Assembly (NCBI RefSeq): GCF_004792685.1
Contig: NZ_SRXT01000002.1
Location: 558,001 to 622,000 of the forward strand
Length of the DNA: 64,000 nt
From: Sphingomonas gei
Lineage (GTDB): Bacteria > Pseudomonadota > Alphaproteobacteria > Sphingomonadales > Sphingomonadaceae
Reading direction: 5' to 3'
Shown here: piece by piece, positions 7,858 to 17,275 of the stretch
Layout: every line of letters begins with the position of its first letter
Position numbering within the stretch: position 1 is the stretch's first letter
Made by a program: the position numbers and the translations under genes
Notes under the pieces: model-generated
Seen by the model: the letters and a program-made list of their open reading frames with translations, nothing else
Database searches by the model: none
What the model was told of the DNA's origin: nothing

Positions 7858-9680
7858 TCGGTGTCGAACAATGCCGCCAGCTGCTCGACCATCGTGCCGG
7901 CGAGCTGCTCGGCATCCATGATCGTCACGGCGCGGCTGTAATAGCGCGTCACGTCGTGGCCGATGCCGATCGCGACGAGCTCGACGGGCGAGCGCGACTC
8001 GATCCAGCCGATCACCTGGCGAAGGTGGCGCTCGAGATAGGAGCCAGAATTGACGGACAGCGTCGAATCATCGACCGGCGCGCCGTCCGAGATCACCATC
8101 AGGATCTTGCGCTCCTCGGGCCGCCCGATCATCCGCTGGTGCGCCCAGAGCAAAGCCTCGCCGTCGATATTCTCCTTGAGCAGTCCCTCGCGCATCATCA
8201 GCCCGAGTGCCTTCTTGGCGCGGCGCCAGGGCTCGTCGGCCTGCTTGTAGACGATGTGGCGGACGTCGTTGAGCCGGCCGGGCTGGGCCGGGCGCCCCTC
8301 GGCGAGCCATTTCTCGCGCGCCTGACCGCCCTTCCAGGCGCGCGTGGTAAAGCCGAGGATCTCGGTCTTGACGCCGACACGCTCGAGCGTGCGCGCCATG
8401 ATGTCGGCGCTGATCGCTGCGATCGAGATCGGCCGGCCGCGCATCGATCCCGAATTGTCGATCAGCAACGTCACCACGGTGTCGCGGAATTCGGTGTCGC
8501 GCTCGATCTTGTACGACAAAGACTGCATCGGATTGACCACGACGCGCGCCAGCCGCGCGGCATCGAGCATCCCTTCGTCCTGATCGAAATCCCAGCTGCG
8601 CGATTGCTGCGCCATCAGCCGGCGCTGGAGCCGGTTGGCGAGCTTGGTCACCGCGCCCTGGAGGTGGACGAGCTGCTGGTCGAGATAGGCGCGGAGCCGA
8701 TCGAGCTCTTCGGCGTCGCACAGCTCGGTTGCGGCGATCACTTCGTCGAACTGGGTGGTGTAGGGGCGATATTCGAATTGCGGCGGGAAGTCGCTCCACG
8801 GGCGATTGGGGCGGACCGGCATCATGCCTTCCTCGCCATCGTCGCCGGGCTCGCCGTCGCCATCGTCCATCGCTTCGGACTGGCTGTCTTCGCCCTCCTC
8901 GGTCTGGTCCGATTCGCGCTGTTCGCCGCGCGCCTCGACTTCACCGTCGCCTTGCTGGGCCTCGCTGTCACCCTCCTCGTCGCCGGCTTCGTCCTGATCG
9001 TCGGTGCCTTCGTCCTCGCCGCCGCCTTCATCGGCTTCGTCGGGGATCATGTCGCCTTCGACCAACTCGAGATCCTGGAGCAATTTGGTGGCGAGGCTGG
9101 CAAAGGCGCGCTGGTCGTCGATGGTCAGCGCGAGCGCATCGAGATCGGCGGCGGCGCGATCCTCGATCCAGTCGCGGATCAGCGCCATGCCCATCGCCGC
9201 TCCGGCCGGGGCCTCGCGCCCGGTCAGCCGCTCGCGGACCATAAGGCCGAGCGCGGTCGACAGCGGCACTTCCTCGCGATTGCGCGCGCGGGCGATCGGG
9301 TCCGAACGCAGCTTCACGTTCAGCGAGTGCTCGAGATTGTCGGCGATCCCGGCATAGCCGCGCGAGCCGAGCGCCTCGACGCGCGCGGCCTCGACTGCGT
9401 CGAAGACGGCGCGCGCCACCGGCTCGCTGGGCGCGATGCGCAGATGCAGGGCGGTATCGTGGTGGCGCATCCGCAGCGCGAAACCGTCGGAAAAACCGCG
9501 CGCTTCGGCGACCTGCTCGGGCGGAAGGCTGCGCGACGGCAGCGGCACCTTGATGCTGCGTCCGTCCTGCCGCGGCGCCTCGGACGTGAAGGAGAGCTCG
9601 GCCTCGGCCTCGCCTGAAAGGGCGCGCGCCGCGCCGCCCAGCACGTTGCGCAAACGCTCGAGTGGAGAATCGACAGCCAT
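7854..9680 (-). CDS. cobT: cobaltochelatase subunit CobT
   Basis: A 608-residue CobT homologue. The N-terminal CobT region is followed by a very acidic linker (about residues 210-310, rich in Asp/Glu/Gly), then a von Willebrand A domain with the MIDAS motif [10 protein letters not shown] and the downstream [10 protein letters not shown] loop. With CobS it forms the AAA+ chaperone half of aerobic cobalt chelatase; CobN, the chelatase proper, is not in this window. The start at 9680 ([10 protein letters not shown]) fits the family; upstream in-frame residues look untranslated. Confidence 0.92.
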   Translation of the reverse strand: MAVDSPLERLRNVLGGAARALSGEAEAELSFTSEAPRQDGRSIKVPLPSRSLPPEQVAEARGFSDGFALRMRHHDTALHLRIAPSEPVARAVFDAVEAARVEALGSRGYAGIADNLEHSLNVKLRSDPIARARNREEVPLSTALGLMVRERLTGREAPAGAAMGMALIRDWIEDRAAADLDALALTIDDQRAFASLATKLLQDLELVEGDMIPDEADEGGGEDEGTDDQDEAGDEEGDSEAQQGDGEVEARGEQRESDQTEEGEDSQSEAMDDGDGEPGDDGEEGMMPVRPNRPWSDFPPQFEYRPYTTQFDEVIAATELCDAEELDRLRAYLDQQLVHLQGAVTKLANRLQRRLMAQQSRSWDFDQDEGMLDAARLARVVVNPMQSLSYKIERDTEFRDTVVTLLIDNSGSMRGRPISIAAISADIMARTLERVGVKTEILGFTTRAWKGGQAREKWLAEGRPAQPGRLNDVRHIVYKQADEPWRRAKKALGLMMREGLLKENIDGEALLWAHQRMIGRPEERKILMVISDGAPVDDSTLSVNSGSYLERHLRQVIGWIESRSPVELVAIGIGHDVTRYYSRAVTIMDAEQLAGTMVEQLAALFDTE

Positions 9681-9800
9681 ATCTGTCTTTGCGGGGAACG
9701 GGGGGCAGGATGCAAGCGGGCAACGCGCTGGCGTCGGCCGGTTAGCCAAATGCTAACCCGTCGCGCGCAAACTGCGGCAGATCGGCCTTGGGAGGCAAGA

Positions 9801-10595
9801 ATGCGGACGAGGGGCAAGTTCGTTCTGGCGATCATCGGCGTCGCCACATTGTCTGTCGCGCTGGCCGAGCCGGCCGACGCGCGGCGGCGCATCCGCTTCG
9901 GCAGCTTCGGCGGATTCGGTGGCAGCAGCGGCTATGCCGAGAAGATCGACAAGGTCTACGACCTTCCCGACACCGGCACCTATTTCCACGACGGCAAATA
10001 TTACGATCTCGGCGCCTTCTATCAGGTCCGCAACGGGATGGGGGTCTATCCCAAGGAGCCGAGCTTCGTGCTCTATAACGGCGATCGCTACGTCAAGCTG
10101 GGCGGGGCCGAACTTACGATGCTCACGGTCGAGCTTGGAATGGATCCAACCGCCACCTATCGCGCGAGCTATTCCACCAAGAGCCTCGCGGATGTGCCCA
10201 GGCCGAAGAGCGCCAACGAGATCGAGCGGCTGCCGGGCGAAACCACCGAACAGCTTCGCGCACGGGTGCGGAAAATGGCGCGAGAGCGGGGGGCTGGCGA
10301 CGCCAAAGCGGCGAGGTCGAGCGGGGCGGCCCAGGTCGGCGTTGGCTGGGCCGGCGCCTTCTTCCTGCCGATGCTGCTGATCGGCGGGATATTTGTGTTC
10401 GGAATACGCAAGTTCCTGCGCAAGCGTGCGGCCGCGGCGATCGCGTCGGGCGGCGACGTGTCCGACCAAGTCAATGCAGCGTCGTTCGACCAGCGAGTCG
10501 CCGCGCGGCTACGCGAGCTGGAAGGCGGGCAGAGCGAGGTGGTGGCCGGACCGGCAATGCCGGCTCCGCGCACCTTTGGAAGAAAACTCGCTTAG
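9801..10595 (+). CDS. secreted/membrane protein of unknown function
   Basis: A 264-residue protein I do not recognise. It has a signal peptide (residues 1-28, ending PADA), a Gly/Phe/Ser-rich patch, a Tyr-rich region ([23 protein letters not shown]), a charged segment, one membrane helix at about residues 177-200 and a basic cytoplasmic tail. The start is supported by GGGAGGCAAGA just before the ATG. It lies between cobT and cobS on the other strand and its stop overlaps the cobS stop by 4 bases. Confidence 0.75.
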   Translation: MRTRGKFVLAIIGVATLSVALAEPADARRRIRFGSFGGFGGSSGYAEKIDKVYDLPDTGTYFHDGKYYDLGAFYQVRNGMGVYPKEPSFVLYNGDRYVKLGGAELTMLTVELGMDPTATYRASYSTKSLADVPRPKSANEIERLPGETTEQLRARVRKMARERGAGDAKAARSSGAAQVGVGWAGAFFLPMLLIGGIFVFGIRKFLRKRAAAAIASGGDVSDQVNAASFDQRVAARLRELEGGQSEVVAGPAMPAPRTFGRKLA

Positions 10596-11599
10596 GCCGA
10601 CTTGTTGACCACGCTCTCGGGCAGGTCCTTGCCGAACACCCGCTGATAATATTCGGCGACCTGCGCGCGCTCGGCCTCGTCGCATTTGTTGAGGAACGAC
10701 AGGCGGAAGGCGAAGCCGACATCGCCGAAGATCAACGCGTTCTGCGCCCAGGTTATCACCGTACGGGGCGACATCACCGTCGAGATGTCGCCGTTGATGA
10801 AGCCCTTGCGGGTCAGGTCGGCAACGCGGACCATATTCTCCACCGTCTCCTTGCCGCCTGGCTTGTCATATTCCCCCGACTTGGCGAGCACGATCTGTGC
10901 TTCGACCGCCGCGGGGAGATAGTTGAGCGTCACCACCACGTTCCAGCGGTCCATCTGGCCCTGGTTGATCTGCTGGGTGCCGTGATAGAGCCCGCTGGTG
11001 TCGCCCAAGCCCACCGTGTTGGCAGTCGCGAACAGGCGGAAGTAGGGGTTGGGGCGAATCACTCGATTCTGGTCGAGCAGAGTCAATTTGCCCTCGGTCT
11101 CGAGCACGCGCTGAATCACGAACATCACGTCGGGCCGGCCCGCATCATATTCGTCGAACACGAGCGCGGTCGGGGTCTGGATCGCCCAGGGCAGCAGACC
11201 CTCGCGGAATTCGGTGACCTGCTGGCCGTCCTTTAGCACGATCGCGTCGCGGCCGATCAAGTCGATGCGGCTGATATGCGCGTCGAGATTGATTCGGATG
11301 CATGGCCAGTTGAGCCGCGCGGCGACCTGTTCGATGTGCGTCGACTTGCCGGTGCCGTGATAGCCCTGGATCATCACGCGGCGATTGTGCGCGAAGCCGG
11401 CGAGCACTGCGAGCGTCGTGTCGGCGTCGAACACATAGGCGGGATCGAGGTCGGGGACGCGCTCGTCGGCCTCGCTGAACGCGGGGCATTCCATGTCAAT
11501 GTCGATGCCGAACAGGTCGCGCACCTTCACCATCTTGTCGGGGGCGTCGAGAATCGTCGTCTCGCGGCTGTCGGGCTGGGTGTTGGGGATGTCGGCCAT
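10592..11599 (-). CDS. cobS: cobaltochelatase subunit CobS (AAA+ ATPase)
   Basis: A 335-residue MoxR-like AAA+ ATPase. Walker A is GYHGTGKST at residues 79-87, Walker B is [13 protein letters not shown], sensor 1 is [12 protein letters not shown]. The sequence is collinear with CobS of aerobic cobalamin synthesis, where CobS-CobT drives CobN-dependent cobalt insertion. It is encoded on the same strand as cobT but separated from it by a convergent gene. No other cobalamin synthesis gene is present. Confidence 0.94.
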   Translation of the reverse strand: MADIPNTQPDSRETTILDAPDKMVKVRDLFGIDIDMECPAFSEADERVPDLDPAYVFDADTTLAVLAGFAHNRRVMIQGYHGTGKSTHIEQVAARLNWPCIRINLDAHISRIDLIGRDAIVLKDGQQVTEFREGLLPWAIQTPTALVFDEYDAGRPDVMFVIQRVLETEGKLTLLDQNRVIRPNPYFRLFATANTVGLGDTSGLYHGTQQINQGQMDRWNVVVTLNYLPAAVEAQIVLAKSGEYDKPGGKETVENMVRVADLTRKGFINGDISTVMSPRTVITWAQNALIFGDVGFAFRLSFLNKCDEAERAQVAEYYQRVFGKDLPESVVNKSA

Positions 11600-11681
11600 C
11601 GTCGCTTCCTGCAGGAACGCCTGGCGCGTTAGTGAGGCCTATGCCGCACCGCAACGTCAAAGCGCAGGGGGCCTCCGCCTA

Positions 11682-12377
11682 TCAGTCGTTGGAGAAGACG
11701 GGAAGACCAAACAGGTCGACGAAGCGCTGGCCGAGCACGGAATCGCCCGTCACGCTAACCCGGCCCTCGCGCATCGACTCCGCCAGCAGGGCGCGGCCGT
11801 AGAAGGTGGCCGCCAGCTTAGTCGGTTCCCCGGCGAAGATGACCTCCGCGCCATCGGGGTCGCGTCGCTCGATCTCTAGCAAGCCGCCGACGATCTGCGC
11901 GCGAAACGGCTCGCCGCCGATTCGGAAGCCGATGTCAGGCGCGAAAGCGGTATCGACCTTGCGGTCCATCATCGTGCGCAGCGAGAGCATGAATGCGGTG
12001 TTGCTCAGCGGCATCGTCACGTCGTGCGCGGGCGATCCGGCCGCCCAGCGGCTCAGCGCGAAGATCGGCTCCTCGAGTGCACGGCCCCATTTGGTGAGCT
12101 CATAGGCCTGCGCATTAGCGGGCGAGGGGAGGGCCCGTCGCCGTAATATGCCGGCCTTTTCCAGACCCTCGAGCCGCTGGGTGAGGATGTTGGCGCTGAG
12201 CCCGTCCAGCGCGCTGCGGATCTCGCCGAAACGCCGCGGCCCGAGCAGCAGTTCGCGCACGATCAGCAACGCCCATCGCTCGCCGATCAGATCCATCGCC
12301 AGCGCCGTCCCGCACGCGTCGCGATACCAGCGGCGCATCTTGCTAAAATCACTAGTAGTTATTTTTTGTGACTCCAT
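11682..12377 (-). CDS. HxlR-family transcriptional regulator
   Basis: About 231 residues. The winged helix spans about 20-110 (CGTALAMDLIGERWALLIVRELLLGPRRFGEI ... LSANILTQRLEGLEKAGIL), and a C-terminal domain resembling a sterol-carrier-like fold follows (from about 130). It is divergent from the DUF899/VOC/GST operon, which it probably regulates. Two 17-bp direct repeats cover the proposed ATG, and no ribosome-binding site precedes it. A second ATG at 12338 (MRRWYRD) would leave the repeats in the promoter and give 218 residues. Confidence 0.88.
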   Translation of the reverse strand: MESQKITTSDFSKMRRWYRDACGTALAMDLIGERWALLIVRELLLGPRRFGEIRSALDGLSANILTQRLEGLEKAGILRRRALPSPANAQAYELTKWGRALEEPIFALSRWAAGSPAHDVTMPLSNTAFMLSLRTMMDRKVDTAFAPDIGFRIGGEPFRAQIVGGLLEIERRDPDGAEVIFAGEPTKLAATFYGRALLAESMREGRVSVTGDSVLGQRFVDLFGLPVFSND

Positions 12378-12393
12378 AGTTGTTTTTTGTAAC
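12356..12393. promoter_or_regulatory. tandem 17-bp operator between HxlR gene and detox operon
   Basis: TAGTTATTTTTTGTGAC at 12356-12372 is repeated as TAGTTGTTTTTTGTAAC at 12377-12393: 15 of 17 bases identical, 21 bases apart (two helical turns). The A/T-rich repeat stands out in GC-rich DNA and lies between the divergent regulator and operon, so it is a likely HxlR operator. Confidence 0.55.
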
Positions 12394-12451
12394 CATATCG
12401 CGCATCAAGATCAAGAAAGCGATTCGCGACAATGCGAAAGCGGAGGTTTGC

Positions 12452-13165
12452 ATGACGGTCGAAACGATCCCGCCCCCGGCGGATGTGCTTGCCGCGCGCT
12501 GCGAGGCGCAATGGGCGGGCGAGAGCGCCCAATATCGCGAGGCGCGCACCGCGCTGCTGGTCGAGGAGATCGAACTTCGCCGTCATATCGAGCGCGTTGC
12601 CGAACAGCGGCGGGCGCTTCCGCCAGGGCCCGCGGTCGGCCGTGACTACAGCTTCGAAGGCGCCGAGGGGCCGGTGACGCTGGCCGAGCTGTTCGGCGAC
12701 AAGGATACGCTCGTCCTCTACACGTGGATGTTCGGCCCGCAGCGCGAGCGGCCTTGCCCGATGTGCACCTCTTTGCTTTCTGCGTGGGAGGGCGAAGCGC
12801 TCGACATCCAGCAGCGTGTTGCGCTCGCAGTGACGGCACGCACTTCGCTCGAGAAGCTCCGTGCGTTCGCCGAGGAGCGGGGCTGGCGACACTTGCCGCT
12901 CTATTCGGACACTAGCCAGGACTTCAGCCGCGACTTTCACGCGGTCGCTCCCGATGGCGGCGACATCCCGCAATTGCTGGTGTTCACTCGCCGCGACGGC
13001 ACGATTCGCCTGTTCTGGGCCGGCGAGATGGACGACGCCACCGCCGATCCCGGACAGGATCCGCGCGGCGCGCCCGATCTGATGCCGCTTTGGACGATTC
13101 TAGACTCCACTCCGGAAGGACGCAGTGCAGACTGGTACCCGTCGCTCACGTACCCGATCAAATGA
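12452..13165 (+). CDS. DUF899 thioredoxin-like protein
   Basis: A 237-residue DUF899 protein. The visible landmarks are VGRDYSFEGAEGPVTLAELFG, TLVLYTWMFG, a CPMCTS motif at the position of a thioredoxin-type CxxC, VTARTSLEKLRAFAEERGW, and the C-terminal DLMPLWTILDSTPEGR. The family adopts a thioredoxin-like fold with unclear chemistry, plausibly peroxide or thiol redox. Start at ATG 12452, preceded by GGAGG. It is the first gene of the operon facing the HxlR gene. Confidence 0.85.
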   Translation: MTVETIPPPADVLAARCEAQWAGESAQYREARTALLVEEIELRRHIERVAEQRRALPPGPAVGRDYSFEGAEGPVTLAELFGDKDTLVLYTWMFGPQRERPCPMCTSLLSAWEGEALDIQQRVALAVTARTSLEKLRAFAEERGWRHLPLYSDTSQDFSRDFHAVAPDGGDIPQLLVFTRRDGTIRLFWAGEMDDATADPGQDPRGAPDLMPLWTILDSTPEGRSADWYPSLTYPIK

Positions 13166-13176
13166 ATCAGGAGAGA

Positions 13177-13620
13177 ATGATGCCGCAGATGATCTTCGTG
13201 AACCTGCCAGTCAAAGACGTGGCGAAGTCGACCGCCTTCTACGAGGCGATCGGCTGCACCAAGGACGTTCGCTTCAGCAACGAACTGGCGAGCGCGATGC
13301 AGCTTTCGGAAGAGATCGTGTTCATGATCCTGTCGGAAGACTTTTTCAAAACCTTCACCGCGAAGCCGATCGCCGACGCGCACGCGACCACCGAGGTGCT
13401 GATCTGCATCTCGCGCGACAGCCGCGATGCAGTCGATGCGATCGTTGCGAAGGCCGTCGCCGCCGGCGGCAAGGGCGATACCCGGGAGAAGCAGGACATG
13501 GGCTTCATGTACGGCCGCAATTTCGAGGATCTCGACGGGCACATCTTCGAGCCGATGTTCATGGACATGGAAGCGGCGATGGCCGCCTTCCCTGAAGGCC
13601 CGGCGCACGAACCCGCCTGA
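13177..13620 (+). CDS. VOC family (glyoxalase-like) protein
   Basis: A 147-residue vicinal-oxygen-chelate protein: MIFVNLPVKDVAKSTAFYEAIGCT opens the first beta-alpha-beta-beta-beta unit and GFMYGRNFEDLDGHIFEPMFMD closes the second with the usual D-P/L-x-G-x-x-x-E metal-site end. The start follows CAGGAGAGA; two neighbouring ATGs (13177, 13180) are possible. It is the second gene of the putative electrophile-response operon. Substrate unknown. Confidence 0.85.
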   Translation: MMPQMIFVNLPVKDVAKSTAFYEAIGCTKDVRFSNELASAMQLSEEIVFMILSEDFFKTFTAKPIADAHATTEVLICISRDSRDAVDAIVAKAVAAGGKGDTREKQDMGFMYGRNFEDLDGHIFEPMFMDMEAAMAAFPEGPAHEPA

Positions 13621-13642
13621 CCCCTCGAAAAGGAGAGATACC

Positions 13643-14128
13643 ATGGCACAGAAGATCACCCCCGTTCTCTGGTTCAACATGACCGGGGAGGAAGCCGCCA
13701 ATTTCTATGTATCGCTGCTTCCCAACAGCCGCGTCGACAAGGTCATGCGCGCGCCGGCGGACAATCCCAGCACCGGCGAAGGCGCCGCGATCGTCGTCGA
13801 TTTCACGCTCGCCGGGCAGAAATACGCCGCGCTGAACGGCGGCCCGAATTTTACGCCGAACGAGAGCGTGTCGTTCCAAATCCTCACCGACGATCAGGCG
13901 GAAACCGATCGGCTGTGGAATGCGATCGTCGGCAAAGGCGGTGCCGAGAGCATGTGCGGCTGGTGCAAGGACAAATGGGGCTTCTCGTGGCAGATCACGC
14001 CGCGCCGCCTGATCGAGCTCGCTTTCGGCGGCGATGATGCGGACCGCCGCCGCCGTGCCTTCGAGGCGATGATGACGATGAAGAAGATCGACATTGCCGC
14101 GATTGAAGCCGCCGCCGCCGCAGGCTGA
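13643..14128 (+). CDS. VOC family protein, PhnB/3-demethylubiquinone-like
   Basis: A 161-residue PhnB-type VOC protein with the typical opening ITPVLWFNMTGEEAANFYVSL, the strand AALNGGPNFTPNESVSFQI, and the family signature GWCKDKWGFSWQITP. It starts after AAGGAGAGATACC, nearly the same leader used by its neighbours. Despite the historic name for this family, methyltransferase activity is not expected. Third gene of the operon. Confidence 0.87.
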   Translation: MAQKITPVLWFNMTGEEAANFYVSLLPNSRVDKVMRAPADNPSTGEGAAIVVDFTLAGQKYAALNGGPNFTPNESVSFQILTDDQAETDRLWNAIVGKGGAESMCGWCKDKWGFSWQITPRRLIELAFGGDDADRRRRAFEAMMTMKKIDIAAIEAAAAAG

Positions 14129-14139
14129 GGAGAGACATC

Positions 14140-14793
14140 ATGTCGATCGAAATCAGCGGGTTCAACTGGGTACCCGATTTCGCCCGCGGTTATGTCCGCG
14201 ACTTGCGCCCGCGCTGGGCGTGCGAGGAGATCGGGCTGGCTTATGCCATGCGGCTGATCAGCCCGATTCCGCCCAAGCCGGCCGCCTATTTCCACGAACA
14301 GCCCTGGGGCCAGGTCCCGGTGCTGCACGATAATGACGTCCAATTGTTCGAGAGCGGCGCGATCCTGCTCCATCTGGGCGAGCGCGACGAGCGCTTGCTG
14401 CCCCGCGACCCGCAAGCGCGCGCAACTGCGATCGCCTGGCTGTTCGCCGCGCTCAACAGCGTCGAGCCCTGGCTGTTCGAACTCGCCAATGTCGAGATCT
14501 TTTCGGCGAAGGAAGAATGGGCGAAGCTGCGCAAGCCTAGCTTGCTCAAGGACACCGGCAAACGGCTCGACGGACTGGCCAAGGCGCTGGGCGACCGCGA
14601 ATGGCTCGGCGACGCGTTCAGCCTCGCGGACATCGCGATGGTCACGGTGCTGCGCAACGCTGATCACGCGGACCTGATGTCGAGCCGTCCGCGGCTCGCC
14701 GATTATGTCGCGCGCGGCATTGCCCGCCCCGCCTTCCGGCGCGCGCTCGCCGCGCAACTCGCCGACTTCCAGCCCGAGCCGGTTGCGGCATAA
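14140..14793 (+). CDS. glutathione S-transferase family protein
   Basis: A 217-residue protein with an N-terminal thioredoxin-fold GST domain (QVPVLHDNDVQLFESGAIL is the glutathione gamma-glutamyl site, with the cis-Pro and Glu-Ser pair) and a C-terminal helical domain containing the GST cap motif FSLADIAMVTVL. It starts 11 bases after the preceding gene with GGAGAGAC before the ATG. The N-terminus (DFARGYVRDLRPRWACEEIGL) has Arg rather than an obvious Ser/Cys active residue. Confidence 0.88.
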   Translation: MSIEISGFNWVPDFARGYVRDLRPRWACEEIGLAYAMRLISPIPPKPAAYFHEQPWGQVPVLHDNDVQLFESGAILLHLGERDERLLPRDPQARATAIAWLFAALNSVEPWLFELANVEIFSAKEEWAKLRKPSLLKDTGKRLDGLAKALGDREWLGDAFSLADIAMVTVLRNADHADLMSSRPRLADYVARGIARPAFRRALAAQLADFQPEPVAA

Positions 14794-14808
14794 CCAAGGA
14801 GAGAGACG

Positions 14809-15171
14809 ATGTCGTACGTTGATGGATTTGTCGTTCCTGTGCCCGAGGGAAACAAGGAGGCCTATCGCGAGATGGCGGCTAAGGCGGCCCCGATCTTCCA
14901 GGAATATGGCGCGACGCGCGTGGTCGAAGCGTGGGGCAGTGATTTGCCGCGCGGCAAGACCACCGACTTCTTCATGGCCACCAACGCGGAGGAAGGCGAG
15001 AATGTCGTGTTCTCGTGGATCATCTGGCCGTCGAAGGAAGCCCGCGATTTGGGCTGGGAAAAGGTGATGGCCGACGAGCGGATGAAACCGGACATGGCCA
15101 ACATGCCGTTCGACGGCAAGCGCATGTTCTGGGGCGGCTTCGAGCCGATCGTCGACGAGGGTGAAGGCTGA
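14809..15171 (+). CDS. DUF1428 family protein
   Basis: A 120-residue YbaA/DUF1428 protein with a ferredoxin-like dimeric alpha/beta-barrel character: MSYVDGFVVPVPEGNKEAYREMA at the start and MPFDGKRMFWGGFEPIV at the end are strongly diagnostic. Function is unknown. It follows GGAGAGAGACG and sits fifth in the operon between the GST and the double VOC protein. Confidence 0.9.
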   Translation: MSYVDGFVVPVPEGNKEAYREMAAKAAPIFQEYGATRVVEAWGSDLPRGKTTDFFMATNAEEGENVVFSWIIWPSKEARDLGWEKVMADERMKPDMANMPFDGKRMFWGGFEPIVDEGEG

Positions 15172-15195
15172 GCCCAAGCACAAACGGGGAGAGAT

Positions 15196-15972
15196 ATGAT
15201 GACCAATCCGCACGGAACGCCGATCTGGTACGAACTGATGACCGCCGACCCGGACGTGGCTCGGCCCTTCTACGAGAAGGTGGTGGGCTGGAGCGCGGCC
15301 CCCTTCGCCAACGATAGCCTCGCCGATTCCGGGGGCTACACCGTGTTCAATGCGCCGGATGGCCAGGGCGTCGCCGGGCTGATGAAGCTCCCCGAGCCCG
15401 GGCCGCGGCCGGGCTGGTACGGCTATATCGGGGTCGATGACGTCGATGCCGCTGCGCAGAAGCTCGAGGCGGCCGGCGGCAGCGTCCACATGCCGCCGAC
15501 CACGCTGGAAGGCGTCGGCCGCATGGCGATGGTCGCCGATCCGCAGGGCGTCAGTTTCTATCTGATGAAGGGCGCCAGCCCCGAGGAAAGCACCGCGTTC
15601 AAGCGGATGGCGCTCGGGCACGGCGAATGGAACGAGCTTCAGACCGCCGACGACGAGGCCGCACTCGGTTTCTATGGCGAACAGTTCGGCTGGACGAAGG
15701 ACGGCGCGATGCCGATGGGTGAGATGGGCGATTACAGCTTCCTCAGCCATGACGGCGGCGTGATCGGTGCGGTGATGAAGGCGCCACCAGGCGAGACGCC
15801 GGGCTGGAATTATTTCTTCCGCGTCGGCGACATCGACGAAGCGCAGGCGCGCATCGAAGGGGCGAAGGGCAGCATCCGGCATGGCCCGATCGAAGTGCCC
15901 GGCGGTGACTTCGTGATCTATGCCACCGATCCGCAGGGCGCCCGGTTTGGCGTGGTCGGGTCGCGCGGTTGA
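15196..15972 (+). CDS. two-domain VOC (glyoxalase/bleomycin-resistance-like) protein
   Basis: A 258-residue protein made of two VOC modules (about 1-120 and 130-258). The first opens with PIWYELMTADPDVARPFYEKVVGW and the second with EWNELQTADDEAALGFYGEQFGW; both end with D-P-Q-G-x-x-F/x metal-site strands (ADPQGVSFYL, TDPQGARFGV). This layout is that of the glyoxalase family with a duplicated fold in one chain. Its TGA overlaps the next ATG (ATGA-type junction). Confidence 0.9.
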   Translation: MMTNPHGTPIWYELMTADPDVARPFYEKVVGWSAAPFANDSLADSGGYTVFNAPDGQGVAGLMKLPEPGPRPGWYGYIGVDDVDAAAQKLEAAGGSVHMPPTTLEGVGRMAMVADPQGVSFYLMKGASPEESTAFKRMALGHGEWNELQTADDEAALGFYGEQFGWTKDGAMPMGEMGDYSFLSHDGGVIGAVMKAPPGETPGWNYFFRVGDIDEAQARIEGAKGSIRHGPIEVPGGDFVIYATDPQGARFGVVGSRG

Positions 15973-16619
15973 TGCTCGAGCTCTTCGCCCATCCCTTCTC
16001 GTCTTATTGCTGGAAGGTGCTGATCCCGCTCTACGAGAACGCCACCCCGTTCACCTATCGCTCGCTGGAAGAACCGGGGGCCGGCGCCGAGCTTGCGCGG
16101 CTCTGGCCGATCGGCAAGTTCCCCCTGCTGGTCGACAACGGCACGCCGATGATGGAATCGAGCGTGATCATCGAGTATCTCCAGCGTCACCATCCGGGGC
16201 CGGTGCGCTTCATCCCCGAAGGTGACGCGGCACTGGAGGTGCGGATGCTCGACCGCATCTTCGACAATCATGTCATGGGGCAGATGCAGCGCGTGGTGGC
16301 CGATGCGCTGCGCGGCCCCGAGCGCCATGATCCGGTCGAGGTTGAGGAGGCCAAGGCGGCGCTGCAGAAGAGCTATGCCTGGCTCGACGGCTGGCTGGAG
16401 GGCCGTGAATGGGCAGTAGCGAGTGGCTTCTCGCTGGCCGACTGCGCCGCCGCGCCGGCGCTGTTCTACGCCGATTGGGTCGATCCGATTCCGGAGGCGA
16501 TGGTCAACCTCAAGGCCTATCGGGCTCGCCTGCTCGCGCGGTCCTCGGTCGCGCGTGCGGTTGACGAGGCTCGGCCTTACCGTCCTTATTTCCCGCTCGG
16601 CGCTCCCGACCGGGATTGA
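15972..16619 (+). CDS. glutathione S-transferase family protein
   Basis: A 215-residue GST. The N-terminus MLELFAHPFSSYCWKVLIPLYE carries the catalytic-site Ser/Cys region, KFPLLVDNGTPMMESSVIIEYL the glutathione site, and FSLADCAAAPALFYADW the C-terminal cap. ATG 15972 overlaps the stop of the double VOC gene; a TTG one codon earlier is the only alternative. It is the last gene of the operon and ends 3 bases before the convergent J-protein gene. Confidence 0.9.
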   Translation: MLELFAHPFSSYCWKVLIPLYENATPFTYRSLEEPGAGAELARLWPIGKFPLLVDNGTPMMESSVIIEYLQRHHPGPVRFIPEGDAALEVRMLDRIFDNHVMGQMQRVVADALRGPERHDPVEVEEAKAALQKSYAWLDGWLEGREWAVASGFSLADCAAAPALFYADWVDPIPEAMVNLKAYRARLLARSSVARAVDEARPYRPYFPLGAPDRD

Positions 16620-16622
16620 GAA

Positions 16623-17240
16623 TCAGGCGAAGGCCGGCGAGCTCTTGAGCTGCTGATAGGCCTCGATCACTTGCTGCAGCCGGGTCTCGTAGCGGCGATC
16701 GCCGCCATTGCGATCGGGATGGTATCGCCGGACGAGTTCGGAATAGCGTTTGCGCAGCGCCGTCCGGTCCGAATCGACCTGGAGCGACAGCGTCCGCATC
16801 GCCTCGCGGTCGCGACCGGACAGTGGCCTGCCGTCCTTGCGCTCGGCCTGGTCCTTCATCCGGTCGCGGAAGCGCGCGCCGATCGCATCGAGCGGATCGG
16901 CGAAGTCGGCCCAGGGCGGGGGACGGTCAGCACCGCCGGTGGCGTTGAACGCACGAGTCTCGCGCTCCCAGCCGGCGAAGGGGCGCTGCGCGTCGTGGAT
17001 CTCGTCGGGGCTCATGCCCTTGAAGAAATTATACCCCGAATTGAACTCGCGGACATGCTCGAGGCACAGCCAGCGAAACGGCGGCGGTCCGTCCCCGACG
17101 CGGCCGGTACCGTCGAGCGGCGGCGCCCGGAATTCGCCCGGTTCGGCGCATCCGGGATGCGCGCACAGCCTTCCCTCGGCCTCGACGCGGCCATGGAAGC
17201 GGGCGCTTGGACGATCTTTGCGGGGGTTGTTGGCAGGCAC
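16623..17240 (-). CDS. J-domain protein (DnaJ-like co-chaperone)
   Basis: A 205-residue protein with a C-terminal J domain (about 140-205) holding the HPD tripeptide in LVRRYHPDRNGG, which stimulates Hsp70 ATPase. The N-terminal half has a cysteine pair (CAHPGC) and the conserved WLCLEHVREFNSGYNFFKGMS segment typical of this alphaproteobacterial family. I use the GTG at 17240, since the in-frame ATG at 17318 would overlap bolA. It is divergent from bolA, as in related genomes. Confidence 0.87.
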   Translation of the reverse strand: MPANNPRKDRPSARFHGRVEAEGRLCAHPGCAEPGEFRAPPLDGTGRVGDGPPPFRWLCLEHVREFNSGYNFFKGMSPDEIHDAQRPFAGWERETRAFNATGGADRPPPWADFADPLDAIGARFRDRMKDQAERKDGRPLSGRDREAMRTLSLQVDSDRTALRKRYSELVRRYHPDRNGGDRRYETRLQQVIEAYQQLKSSPAFA

Positions 17241-17275
17241 GCGACTCTCTCGAACAAACCGCTTATATAGGCGGC

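Noticed and set aside
7956..9617. Long plus-strand frame opposite cobT
   Set aside because: Mirror of the acidic linker and VWA codons of cobT; no ribosome-binding site or family resemblance.
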